64,000 nt of DNA from Halorubrum sp. CBA1229 (GTDB lineage Archaea > Halobacteriota > Halobacteria > Halobacteriales > Haloferacaceae). Position 1 is the stretch's first letter. Every line of letters begins with the position of its first letter. Positions 25,709 through 32,680 of this stretch are shown piece after piece. Below the pieces are notes generated by a model that saw only the letters and a list, made by a program, of their open reading frames with translations, had not been told where the DNA came from and searched no databases. The position numbers and the translations under genes are program-made. The stretch covers positions 1,674,001 to 1,738,000 of the forward strand of contig NZ_CP054585.1 of assembly GCF_003721435.2 (NCBI RefSeq). The letters run 5' to 3'.

Positions 25709-26188
25709 GTGCAACCTGTCGAGCGGGCCGAGTTCGAGGGGGTCGACTACGGCTGGGTGATGCAGACGACGTTCGTGCTCACGATCCTCGTCGGCGCCCC
25801 GGTCGTCGCGGTCCTCTCCGCGTTCGTCACCCTCGACTCGTGGGGCGCCCGCGCCGCCTTCGCGGTCCGCGTCGGCGCGCCGATCTGGTTTACCACCGCC
25901 GTCGCCGTCGCGCTCTACGCGCGCCGGACCGACGCCGGGGACGGGGGCGTCGAGAGCGCCGGGGCCGAGGAGGCCGGAGGAGACGGCCCCGACGACACCG
26001 AGAACGAGGGGACGAGAGAGGACGACCACGACGACATCGAGGGCGAGGAGAACGACGACATCGAGGGCGAGGAGAACGACGACATCGAGGGCGAGGAGAA
26101 CGACGACACCGGGAGCGAGGCTCCCGAGGCGACGACCGGACGGGAGGGCGATCGCGCGTCACGGTCGACCGGGCCGTCAAAGGACTGA
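25709..26188 (+). CDS. Small haloarchaeal membrane protein (DUF5822-like) with acidic repeats
   Basis: 159 residues from GTG 25709 (MQPVERAEFEGVDYGWVMQT). Two transmembrane helices (about 18-42 and 55-75) are followed by a long acidic, disordered tail. Within the tail an 8-residue unit DDIEGEEN occurs three times, encoded by three identical 24-nt repeats. The membrane part resembles the small two-helix family I know as DUF5822; function unknown. GTG is preferred because it gives the conserved GVDYGWVMQTTF region a normal N terminus; a TTG at 25682 is less likely. Confidence 0.72.
   Translation: MQPVERAEFEGVDYGWVMQTTFVLTILVGAPVVAVLSAFVTLDSWGARAAFAVRVGAPIWFTTAVAVALYARRTDAGDGGVESAGAEEAGGDGPDDTENEGTREDDHDDIEGEENDDIEGEENDDIEGEENDDTGSEAPEATTGREGDRASRSTGPSKD
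26030..26101 (+). repeat. Three perfect 24-nt tandem repeats inside the DUF5822-like gene
   Basis: Units at 26030-26053, 26054-26077 and 26078-26101, each encoding DDIEGEEN. In-frame, so copy number can change without frameshift. Confidence 0.9.
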
Positions 26189-26203
26189 CCCCCTGCCGCG
26201 GGC

Positions 26204-26243
26204 CGGGTCCGTCGCCGTGGCTTCGGGTCCGTCGCCGCGGCTC
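26204..26243. repeat. 20-nt tandem duplication after the DUF5822-like gene
   Basis: CGGGTCCGTCGCCGTGGCTT at 26204-26223 is followed immediately by a copy with two changes at 26224-26243, in the convergent intergenic gap. Confidence 0.75.
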
Positions 26244-26298
26244 TGAATCGCTCTCCCGCGATCTTCCTTTTAAACGACCGTGCGGCTCGGTCCGCCGG

Positions 26299-26913
26299 TC
26301 AGATCAGGTCCGCCACCCACGCGAACGCGACGCCAGCGCGCTCCGCCGCCGCCTCGTCGCGCGGCGAGTCGCCGACGAAGAGCGCGTCCTCGGGCGCCGC
26401 GCCGAGCCGATCGACCGCCGCGAGCAGCGACTCCGGCTCCGGCTTGTGTGACCCGACGGTGTCGCGCCCGACGATCGCGTCCGTGTCGAGCGCGTCGCCG
26501 AGGCCGTGAGCCTCGACGGCGATCCGGCACGCCTCCTCGCAGTTGAGCGAGCAGACGCCGGCCGGCGGCGTGCGCCCCCGATCGTCGGCCCCCTCGACCA
26601 GCCGCGCTCCGAGCGGGAGCAGCGTCGAGTCGCGCGCGCCGGCCCGCTCGTGGAGCGCGATCGCCTCTTCGACCGGATCGCCGATCCCGTACTCGTCGGC
26701 CGCCTCCAGCAGGCCCCAGAGCTCCTCGGTCGGCGGCTTGATCGCGTGCTTGGCGTACACGTCGAGCACGGACGACGCCACCGTCCCCCAGTCGACCGCG
26801 AGCTCGACGAGAGTCCCGTCGAGGTCGTAGACGACGGCGTCGTAGCCCGCGAGGCCGGGAACGGCGCCGTCGGCGCTCGAGGCGGCGCCGTCGGATCCGG
26901 GATCGCCCGTCAT
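26299..26913 (-). CDS. HAD-superfamily hydrolase (phosphoglycolate phosphatase-like)
   Basis: 204 residues. Motif I YDLDGTLVE at about residues 29-37 (nucleophile aspartate), a helical cap, motif II in GVCSLNCEEACRIAV, lysine motif in SHKPEPESLLAA, and motif IV FVGDSPRDEAAAERAGVAF. It should dephosphorylate a small phosphorylated metabolite; substrate unknown. The start overlaps the acyl-CoA dehydrogenase stop (TGATG), so it is the second gene of a two-gene unit. An 18-residue acidic N-terminal extension precedes the domain. Confidence 0.88.
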   Translation of the reverse strand: MTGDPGSDGAASSADGAVPGLAGYDAVVYDLDGTLVELAVDWGTVASSVLDVYAKHAIKPPTEELWGLLEAADEYGIGDPVEEAIALHERAGARDSTLLPLGARLVEGADDRGRTPPAGVCSLNCEEACRIAVEAHGLGDALDTDAIVGRDTVGSHKPEPESLLAAVDRLGAAPEDALFVGDSPRDEAAAERAGVAFAWVADLI

Positions 26914-28121
26914 TTCCCCAACACCCCCCGCGCGATGATCGTCTTCTGGATCTCCGTGGTCCCCTCGTAGATCTCCGTGATCTTCGCGTCGCGGTAGAGC
27001 CGCTCGACGTCGAAGTCGGTCGTGTAGCCGTAGCCGCCGTGGATCTGGACGGCCTCGTTGGTCACCGACATCGCCGCCTCGCTGGCGCGGTACTTCGCCT
27101 TGGAGGCCGCGACGCGGTTGTCCTCGCCCGCCTCGGCCTGCCGGCACGCCTCGCGGACGAGCAGGCGGGCCGCGGAGACGTCCGTCGCCATCTCCGCGAA
27201 CTTGTGGCGGATCGTCTGGATCTCGGCGATCGGCTCGCCGAACTGCTCGCGCTCGGCGGCGTACGCCGTCGCCTCGTCGAGCGCGGCCTGCGCGACGCCG
27301 ACCGCCTGTGCCGCGATCCCGATCCGGCCGCCGGTCAGCGTCCGGAACGCGGCCGAGAGCCCCTTCCCCTCCTCGGTGAGCCGGTTCTCGGCCGGGACCC
27401 GACAGTCGTCGAAGCTGATTCCGGTCGTGTCGGAGGCGCGGAGCCCGAGCTTCTCCTCCTTCTTCCCGACTTCGAACCCCTCGACGTCGGCGGGGACGAG
27501 GAACTGGGTGATCGACCCGCGGCCGTCGTCGTCTCGTTCGGTGTCGTCGCTCTCGGGGTCGTCCCCCTCGCTCTCGGGGTCGACCGCCTTCGCGAAGACG
27601 ATGGCGACGCCGCCCCGCGTCCCGTTCGTGATCCACTGCTTCTCGCCGTTCAGGACGTACTCGTCGGTCTCGGGGTCGTACTCGGCGGTCGTCGACATCT
27701 CCGCCGGATTCGACCCCGCGTGCGGTTCGGAGAGACAGAACATCCCGACCGGGCGCCCCTCGGCCGCCATCTCCGGGAGCCAGCGCTCCCGTTGGGTCTC
27801 GCTGCCGAACTCCGCGATACAGGAGGTGGCGAGGCAGTGGACGGACAGCGCGGTCGCGACCGCGAGGTGGCCGTACGCCAGCTCCTCGTTGACGACCGCG
27901 TAGGTCGTCTCGTCGGCGCCGAAGCCGCCGTACGCCTCGGGCGCCGTCAGCCCGGTCAGCCCCAGCTCCGCGAGCCCGTCCCAAGCGTCCTCCGGGAACG
28001 ACTCCGTCTCGTCCGCCTCGCCGGCCCCGGGTCGGAGCTCCTCGACCGCGAACTCCCGGACGAGCTCCCGGATCGCCTCCTGTTCGTCGGTGAGCGACGA
28101 GCCGACGCGTGCGCCAGTCAT
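26910..28121 (-). CDS. Acyl-CoA dehydrogenase
   Basis: 403 residues, FAD enzyme of beta-oxidation or branched-chain acid breakdown. Visible: N-terminal helical domain (LTDEQEAIRELVREFAVEEL), GLTGLTAPEAYGG, MFCLSEPHAGSNPA, GEKQWITNGTRGGVAIVFAK, FEVGKKEEKLGLRASDTTGI, and the C-terminal QIHGGYGYTTDFDVERLYRDAKITEIYEGTTEIQ holding the catalytic-region glutamate. An acidic insert (about 190-215, EGDDPESDDTERDDDG) is a halophile feature. Start ATG 28121 is the family start; frame upstream to 28496 is a shadow. Chain-length specificity cannot be read. Confidence 0.93.
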   Translation of the reverse strand: MTGARVGSSLTDEQEAIRELVREFAVEELRPGAGEADETESFPEDAWDGLAELGLTGLTAPEAYGGFGADETTYAVVNEELAYGHLAVATALSVHCLATSCIAEFGSETQRERWLPEMAAEGRPVGMFCLSEPHAGSNPAEMSTTAEYDPETDEYVLNGEKQWITNGTRGGVAIVFAKAVDPESEGDDPESDDTERDDDGRGSITQFLVPADVEGFEVGKKEEKLGLRASDTTGISFDDCRVPAENRLTEEGKGLSAAFRTLTGGRIGIAAQAVGVAQAALDEATAYAAEREQFGEPIAEIQTIRHKFAEMATDVSAARLLVREACRQAEAGEDNRVAASKAKYRASEAAMSVTNEAVQIHGGYGYTTDFDVERLYRDAKITEIYEGTTEIQKTIIARGVLGK

Positions 28122-28212
28122 GGCTTCGAGTTCGATCTCACACGGAAAAAGGTGAGCGATCGGGTGAGGTGGCCGGCGCGGCCGCTCGCGCCCTCGCGGC
28201 CCGCCGCTCGCG

Positions 28213-29247
28213 TCACTCCCAGAACGGGTAGAGTTCGTCGCGCGGCGGCTCCTCGATCCGGTCACCGTCGAGGAGGACGGTGCCGGCCTTCGCGTCGGCG
28301 GCGTCCGGAGTGTCGGCTCCCTCGGCGGCGTCGGAGCCGTCGCCGTCCCCCGCCGCCCGCACCTCGCCGATCTCGCCGACCGCGATCCCGGCGGCCGCCA
28401 GCGCGTCGGTCGCCTCGGCGACGCGCTCGGGCGGGACCGCCGCCAGCAGCGCGCCGGAGCCGAACGTCGCCAGCGGATCGACGCCCAACGCCGCACAGCA
28501 GGCCTCCGTTTCGGGTCGAACCGGCACCCGGTCGCGCTCGACCGCGAGGACCGCCTCGCTCGCGCTCGCGGTCTCGACGAGCGCGGTCAGCAGGCCGCCC
28601 TCGGTCGGGTCGTGCATGGCGGTCGCCGCGTCGCGGGCGGCGGCCGCGTCGGGGACGACGCTCACCTCGTCGAGGAACCCGGCGGCCGCGTCGAGCGTCG
28701 CGGCCGACACGCCCGCCTCGGCGCACTCATCCCGGAAGTCCGTCGCGAGGATCGCGGTCGCCTCGATCCCGGCGCCCTTCGTGAGGAGGAGCCGGTCCCC
28801 GGGGTCGGCCCCGCCGCTCGACACGAAGCGGTCCGTCGTCCCGAGCGCGGTCATCGAGCAGAGCGGGCGCTCCAGCGACGGCAACACCTCGGTGTGGCCG
28901 CCGACGATCGCGACCCCGAGGTCGCGCGCGGTCGCGTCCACCTGCTCCGCGACCGTCTGGCGGCGATCCGGGTCGTCGTCGGGGAGGAAGAGCGTGTGGG
29001 TGAGCCACCGCGGGTCCGCGCCGCTCGCGGCCACGTCGTTGCAGGCGACGTGGACCGCGAGCTCGCCCACTGAGTCCGCCGCCAGCGAGAGCGGGTCGGC
29101 GGCGACGACGAGGGTCGACTCCGCGCCGGTCAGGTCGATCGCGGCCGCGTCCTCGCCGTAGGCGGGGCCAACATCGACCGCCGCGTCGTCCGCCCCGGTC
29201 GCTTCGAGGACCGCCGCGAGCGCCTCGGGCCCGAGCTTCCCGGTCAT
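28213..29247 (-). CDS. AIR synthase-related (HypE/PurM-like) protein
   Basis: 344 residues. Two AIRS domains: N-terminal part with GPAYGEDAAAIDLTGAE and HVACNDVAASGADPRWLTHTLFLPD, VGGHTEVLPSLERPLCSMTALG; C-terminal part with LLLTKGAGIEATAILA, MHDPTEGGLLTALVE and FGSGALLAAVP. This is the ATP-binding fold of HypE, SelD, ThiL and PurM. The HypE C-terminal cysteine is absent and no hydrogenase genes are near, so it is not a hydrogenase maturase; the true reaction is unknown. Start overlaps the alaX stop (TGATG). Confidence 0.82.
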   Translation of the reverse strand: MTGKLGPEALAAVLEATGADDAAVDVGPAYGEDAAAIDLTGAESTLVVAADPLSLAADSVGELAVHVACNDVAASGADPRWLTHTLFLPDDDPDRRQTVAEQVDATARDLGVAIVGGHTEVLPSLERPLCSMTALGTTDRFVSSGGADPGDRLLLTKGAGIEATAILATDFRDECAEAGVSAATLDAAAGFLDEVSVVPDAAAARDAATAMHDPTEGGLLTALVETASASEAVLAVERDRVPVRPETEACCAALGVDPLATFGSGALLAAVPPERVAEATDALAAAGIAVGEIGEVRAAGDGDGSDAAEGADTPDAADAKAGTVLLDGDRIEEPPRDELYPFWE

Positions 29248-30563
29248 CGGTCGCGCAGCCACGCGGCGACGTCGTCGGGGTCGGCGTCGAGCCCGCCGCC
29301 CTGCGCGAACGTCGGGCCGCCGCCCCCGCCGCCGCCGAACTCGTCGGTGACCGCGCGCACGACCGCGCCGGCGTCGAGCCCCTCGCCGCTCGCGTCGTCA
29401 CCGCCGGTCGCCCCGTCCGCGACCGCCACGACCACGAACGGCGCGTCGCCCTCGCCGACCGCCGCGACCGCGTCGGGGGCGCCGTCGGTCGCGTCGCTCT
29501 CCTCACCGTCGCCCGCGAGGAGGGCCTCCGCCGGCTCTCGCAGGTCGTTCGGGTCGGCGCAGTCGACGGTTCCCACCGCCCACGTCGCCCCGTTGACCTC
29601 CGCGGTCGGGAACTCGGCGAGCCGGGCGGTCAGCAGGTCGGCGCGGGCCTCCCGGAGCTCGCCCTCCAACCGGTCGACCTCGCCGCGGAGGCGCTCGACC
29701 GCGTCGGGGAGGTCGCCGACCCGCGCGTCGAGGCTCGTCGCGGCGTCGAGCGCGGCGGCGTGGACCGCGGCGTCGTGGTCGATCGCGGTCGGCCCCACCG
29801 CGAACTCGACGCGCGTCACGCCCTCGCCGGGGTTCGACCGGTCCAGCACCGAGATCGGTCCGATCTCGCTCGTGTTCCGGACGTGGGTGCCGCCACAGGC
29901 CGCGACGTCCCACGCCGGCGCGGCGTCGTCGTCACCTCCCCCCGCCTCGCTCCCGTCGCCCGCACCGCTCCCGCCGACGGTGACGACGCGGACCGCATCG
30001 CCGCCGCTCATCGCGCCCTCCTCGGTCTTCGCGTTGAACGCGATCCCGTCGACCGCGCGGGCCTCGTCCGCCGGGAGCGTCTCCCACGAGACGGGCAGCG
30101 AGTCCCAGACGGCGCGGTTGGCGAGCCGCTCCAGTTCGACGAGGTCCTCGTCGTCGAGGGGCTCCGCTGTCGTCAGGTCCACCCGGACCTTCTCCGCGGA
30201 GATGTCGAACCCGGCGTAGCCGAGGTCCTCGCAGGTCCGGCGCGCGGCGCCGTAGAGCACGTGCGAGGCGGTGTGCGCGCGGGCGCAGTACGTCCGGAAC
30301 GCGTCGTCCACGATCGCCGAGACCGTCTCGCCGACCGCGAGCGACCCCGGCGGCTCCTCGTCGAGCACGTGGACGACTCGGCCGTCGCGCTCGACCACGT
30401 CGTCGAGGAGGACGCCGTCGATCGTCCCTCTGTCGGCCGGCTGGCCGCCGGACTCGGCGTAGAAGTACGTCTCGCTCAGGACGACCTCGCGGCCGTCGAC
30501 CGACTCCACCGTCGCCTCGAACTCCCTGACCTCGGGCTCCGCCGGCGCGCGTGACGCGGTCAT
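29244..30563 (-). CDS. alaX: Alanyl-tRNA editing protein, long form with DHHA1-like tail
   Basis: 439 residues. The editing domain carries the zinc motifs HTASH (H97, H101) and CGGTH (C223, H227), preceded by the AlaX/ThrRS-type TYFYAESGGQPADRG. A helical region (about 275-310) leads to a DHHA1-like end (VVRAVTDEFGGGGGGGPTFAQGG). It should hydrolyse Ser- or Gly-mischarged tRNA-Ala in trans. An acidic insert near 200-218 is halophile-like. First gene of a pair with the HypE-like protein; TATA-like box at 30586. Confidence 0.92.
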   Translation of the reverse strand: MTASRAPAEPEVREFEATVESVDGREVVLSETYFYAESGGQPADRGTIDGVLLDDVVERDGRVVHVLDEEPPGSLAVGETVSAIVDDAFRTYCARAHTASHVLYGAARRTCEDLGYAGFDISAEKVRVDLTTAEPLDDEDLVELERLANRAVWDSLPVSWETLPADEARAVDGIAFNAKTEEGAMSGGDAVRVVTVGGSGAGDGSEAGGGDDDAAPAWDVAACGGTHVRNTSEIGPISVLDRSNPGEGVTRVEFAVGPTAIDHDAAVHAAALDAATSLDARVGDLPDAVERLRGEVDRLEGELREARADLLTARLAEFPTAEVNGATWAVGTVDCADPNDLREPAEALLAGDGEESDATDGAPDAVAAVGEGDAPFVVVAVADGATGGDDASGEGLDAGAVVRAVTDEFGGGGGGGPTFAQGGGLDADPDDVAAWLRDR

Positions 30564-30585
30564 GGACGGCCCGTGGTCGCCGTCG

Positions 30586-30593
30586 GATAAATA
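30586..30593 (-). promoter_or_regulatory. TATA box, alaX
   Basis: Minus-strand TATTTATC, 23-30 nt before ATG 30563. The divergent TTTATAAA of element copy B lies only about 20 nt away, so the two promoters are back to back. Confidence 0.5.
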
Positions 30594-30613
30594 GGTGTTC
30601 GCCTCGGCGTTCG

Positions 30614-30985
30614 TTTATAAACGACTGCGGTGGCGCGCGCCTCCGAGCGGCCGCCCCGGCGGCCGCGAGGTGCGCGTGCGAGGGAGTCGCTGGCGCCGCT
30701 GGCGCCAGCGACGAGGCTGGGGAGGCGTGAGGTGCGGTCGCTGTGCGGTGTGGGGTGGGACTCAAAGGGGCAGCCGGGAGGTGGGCGCAGGCGACGCAAG
30801 CAGCGTGGCGCGTAGCGCCACGGGCAGCCGGCGGCGAAGCCGCCGGCGACACCGCAGGGAGCGAGTGAAACGAGCGACCGAGGAGCGCAGCGAGCGTGCG
30901 CCCGCCTCCCGGCTGGGGCTTTGGAAGTGTTCACCGCCGGTCTCTCAGCAACCATTTATAAACGAGCGGCTGGGGACTTAACAGT
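30614..30985 (+). ncRNA. Dispersed structured-RNA element, copy B
   Basis: Lies between alaX and dodecin. TTTATAAACGA (30614) and head GCGGTGGCGCG (30627) are followed by P1 (30633-30641/30669-30677, two GU pairs), P2 (30647-30655/30658-30666), GAGGGAG, P3 of 12 bp with a three-base loop (30686-30697/30701-30712), GAGGCTGGGGAGGCGTGAGG, ACTCAAAGGGGC and P4 of 17 paired positions with one mismatch (30772-30789/30897-30914). GGGGCTTTGG and a tail unit (30913-30969) end it, and the next unit begins at 30970. P3 and P4 sequences differ from copy A yet pair fully. Two palindromes with GTA and GAA loops sit in the P4 interior. Frames inside it are artefacts. Confidence 0.65.
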
Positions 30986-31054
30986 CTCTACCGTCGATCC
31001 GCGGTCGACCGAGACATCGAAAGAATCCTCGAAACCGACCGATGCGCGCCGCTC

Positions 31055-31255
31055 TCAGCCCTCGAGCTCGAACGCGACCTCGACCTCGGCCTGGTACTCC
31101 CGCGTCGGCGCGTTCTTGATCTCCACGCCGAACTCCTGTACCTCGGCCCAGTAGACGTTCTCGAGGGTGTCCTCGGCGCGGTCGATCGCCTCGTCGGCGG
31201 CGTCGTCGAAGCTCTCCTCGCTCGTCCCGATCAGTGTGATCTTTTTAAACACCAT
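31055..31255 (-). CDS. Dodecin (flavin-binding)
   Basis: 66 residues, complete dodecin: [19 protein letters not shown], helix, then the flavin-stacking tryptophan W36 in [16 protein letters not shown] and the last strand [13 protein letters not shown]. Dodecins assemble into 12-mers that store riboflavin or other flavins and protect them from light. W36 is at the position known in the Halobacterium protein. Promoter TATA at 31281 gives a near-leaderless start. Confidence 0.95.
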   Translation of the reverse strand: MVFKKITLIGTSEESFDDAADEAIDRAEDTLENVYWAEVQEFGVEIKNAPTREYQAEVEVAFELEG

Positions 31256-31280
31256 GTCGTACGCTAGTTACGCGCACGGT

Positions 31281-31288
31281 CATATAAA
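31281..31288 (-). promoter_or_regulatory. TATA box, dodecin
   Basis: Minus-strand TTTTATATG, 26-33 nt before the dodecin ATG. Confidence 0.5.
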
Positions 31289-31312
31289 AACAGGTGGAAT
31301 CCGGGGACGCCG

Positions 31313-31651
31313 TCAGGGGCTGCCGGGCGCGCCTTCCATCACCGCGAAGTCCTCGCCGTCGTCGTCGATACCGATGACCGCCCAGTCGTACGGGGGCTTC
31401 TTCGAGACGAGTCGGTCGCGGAGGTCGCCCGCCCGGCTGCGCCACGTCACGAAACACCGGAGCCGCGGCGTCTCGCCGCCGTCTGTCAGATACGGGTCCA
31501 GATCGTCGTCGTCCATACACAGCACCGTCACGAGCACACGTCGCCACTTCCGCTCCGCGACGAACTCTTGTCCGCCCTCGGAGACGGTGTACCCGAGTTC
31601 ACGAAAGACGTCTCTGGCCTCCGTCGTCGGTGGGATGCTCGCAGTGGCCAT
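31313..31651 (-). CDS. Small conserved haloarchaeal protein
   Basis: 112 residues, no signal or membrane segment. The N-terminal ARDVFRELGYTVSEGGQEFVAERKWRRVLVTVL resembles a restriction-like or wHTH-like small fold, followed by RLRCFVTWRSRAGDLRDRL and PPYDWAVIGIDDDGEDFAV. A strand-helix pattern with basic residues suggests a cytoplasmic regulatory or nucleic-acid role, but I do not recognise the family with certainty (possibly DUF7116). Likely single gene. Confidence 0.65.
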   Translation of the reverse strand: MATASIPPTTEARDVFRELGYTVSEGGQEFVAERKWRRVLVTVLCMDDDDLDPYLTDGGETPRLRCFVTWRSRAGDLRDRLVSKKPPYDWAVIGIDDDGEDFAVMEGAPGSP

Positions 31652-31784
31652 CTACCTCGTCGTTCGCCGCCATCCGTGATAAACTTTCTCACGATTCCGC
31701 GGACCCGGTCACTCGCCCAGCAACGCGGCCGTTCACGCGCCGTTCCGTTGCGAACGATCACTCGCTCGGGGACCGCGCGCCCGG

Positions 31785-32030
31785 TCACTCGTGGGCGGCG
31801 TCCCACTCGTCGGGCTTCCGGATGTTGCCGCACTCCGTGCACTGGATCCGACCCATCGTGTCCATCGCGGTGTCGAACGACCCGCAGTTCCCGCAGCGGA
31901 ACCCCCACCGGGCCGACCCGTCGGCGTCGGCGAACACGACGTAGAAGGGTCCCTCGGCGCCTCGCTCGACCATCGTCCGGTCGGTGTACACCCGTTCGCC
32001 GTCGGCAGTCGTCGACGCGTCGAGACTCAT
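31785..32030 (-). CDS. Zinc-ribbon protein (DUF5816-like, 81 aa)
   Basis: 81 residues. The C-terminal half has the zinc ribbon CGNCGSFDTAMDTMGRIQCTECG; the N-terminal half is a small beta unit (EGPFYVVFADADGSARWGF). A halophile-specific family resembling DUF5816; probably a protein- or nucleic-acid-binding adaptor. Start ATG 32030 directly precedes the conserved MSLDAS. Confidence 0.75.
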   Translation of the reverse strand: MSLDASTTADGERVYTDRTMVERGAEGPFYVVFADADGSARWGFRCGNCGSFDTAMDTMGRIQCTECGNIRKPDEWDAAHE

Positions 32031-32131
32031 ACCCGTCCGTAGCCGTCGGAGCCGTTTAAAAGCGTGAGTCGGCGGTCGGCGGGACCGCGCTCGGAGCGAC
32101 AGCGACAGTCCGATCGCCCCGGAGCGTCGCG

Positions 32132-32497
32132 TTACGTCCGGAACGACTCGCCGCAGCCGCACTCGGAGACGACGTTCGGGTTCTCGACCTCGAAGCCGGC
32201 CGCCTGCAGGCCGTGCTCGTAGTCGAGTTTGCTCCCGCCGATGTAGTTCCGGCTCGCGGGGTCGACGAACACGCGGAGCCCGTGGTGCTCGACCACGAGG
32301 TCGTCCTCCTCCGGCTCCGTGTCGAACCGCATCCCGTACGACAGGCCCGCGCAGCCGCCCTGTTGGACGAACAACCGCAGGCCGGCCTCTTCCGTGTCGA
32401 GGTCCTCTCCCTCCAGCAGGGAGAGCGCCTCCTCCGCGGCGTCAGGGGTCACCTCGATCGCCGGGTCGCTCCCAGTGTCGACCGTTTCGGTGCTCAT
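32132..32497 (-). CDS. HesB/IscA-family iron-sulfur assembly protein
   Basis: 121 residues. The three conserved cysteines of A-type carriers are present: QQGGCAGLSYG and the terminal SECGCGESF. IGGSKLDYEHGL is typical. It carries or delivers Fe-S clusters to apo-enzymes in the cytoplasm. No other suf/isc genes are adjacent. A 7-bp-arm inverted repeat overlaps its start codon. Confidence 0.95.
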   Translation of the reverse strand: MSTETVDTGSDPAIEVTPDAAEEALSLLEGEDLDTEEAGLRLFVQQGGCAGLSYGMRFDTEPEEDDLVVEHHGLRVFVDPASRNYIGGSKLDYEHGLQAAGFEVENPNVVSECGCGESFRT

Positions 32498-32517
32498 GCG
32501 AACGTCTTCCGTTCGCA
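32497..32517 (-). promoter_or_regulatory. Inverted repeat at the iscA-like gene start
   Basis: TGCGAAC-gtcttcc-GTTCGCA overlaps the first base of the ATG and ends just before a TTTTTACC promoter-like box near 32520. In a leaderless gene this position covers the transcription start, so it is a good operator candidate, for example for an iron or redox regulator. Confidence 0.45.
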
Positions 32518-32680
32518 CGGTAAAAACCCTGCCGGCGGATCCCCATCGGTCGTTGGCGCAAACGGTTACGTCCGCCGCGCGATCCGCCCGATCGCCCCCA
32601 CCGACGGTTCCGTCGCGCCAGTGCACCGAGCGCGTCGGCGTGACGACACGGTTTTGATTCGGTACCGAGTGAGTACGCGT

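Noticed and set aside
26262-26290. TTTTAAACGACCGTGCGG as an element end
   Set aside because: Resembles the element boundary box but lacks CTGGGGCTTTGG and every other block; probably chance similarity.
28213-29247. Hydrogenase maturation factor HypE
   Set aside because: Lacks the HypE C-terminal cysteine and no hydrogenase or other hyp gene is nearby, so only the AIRS fold is claimed.
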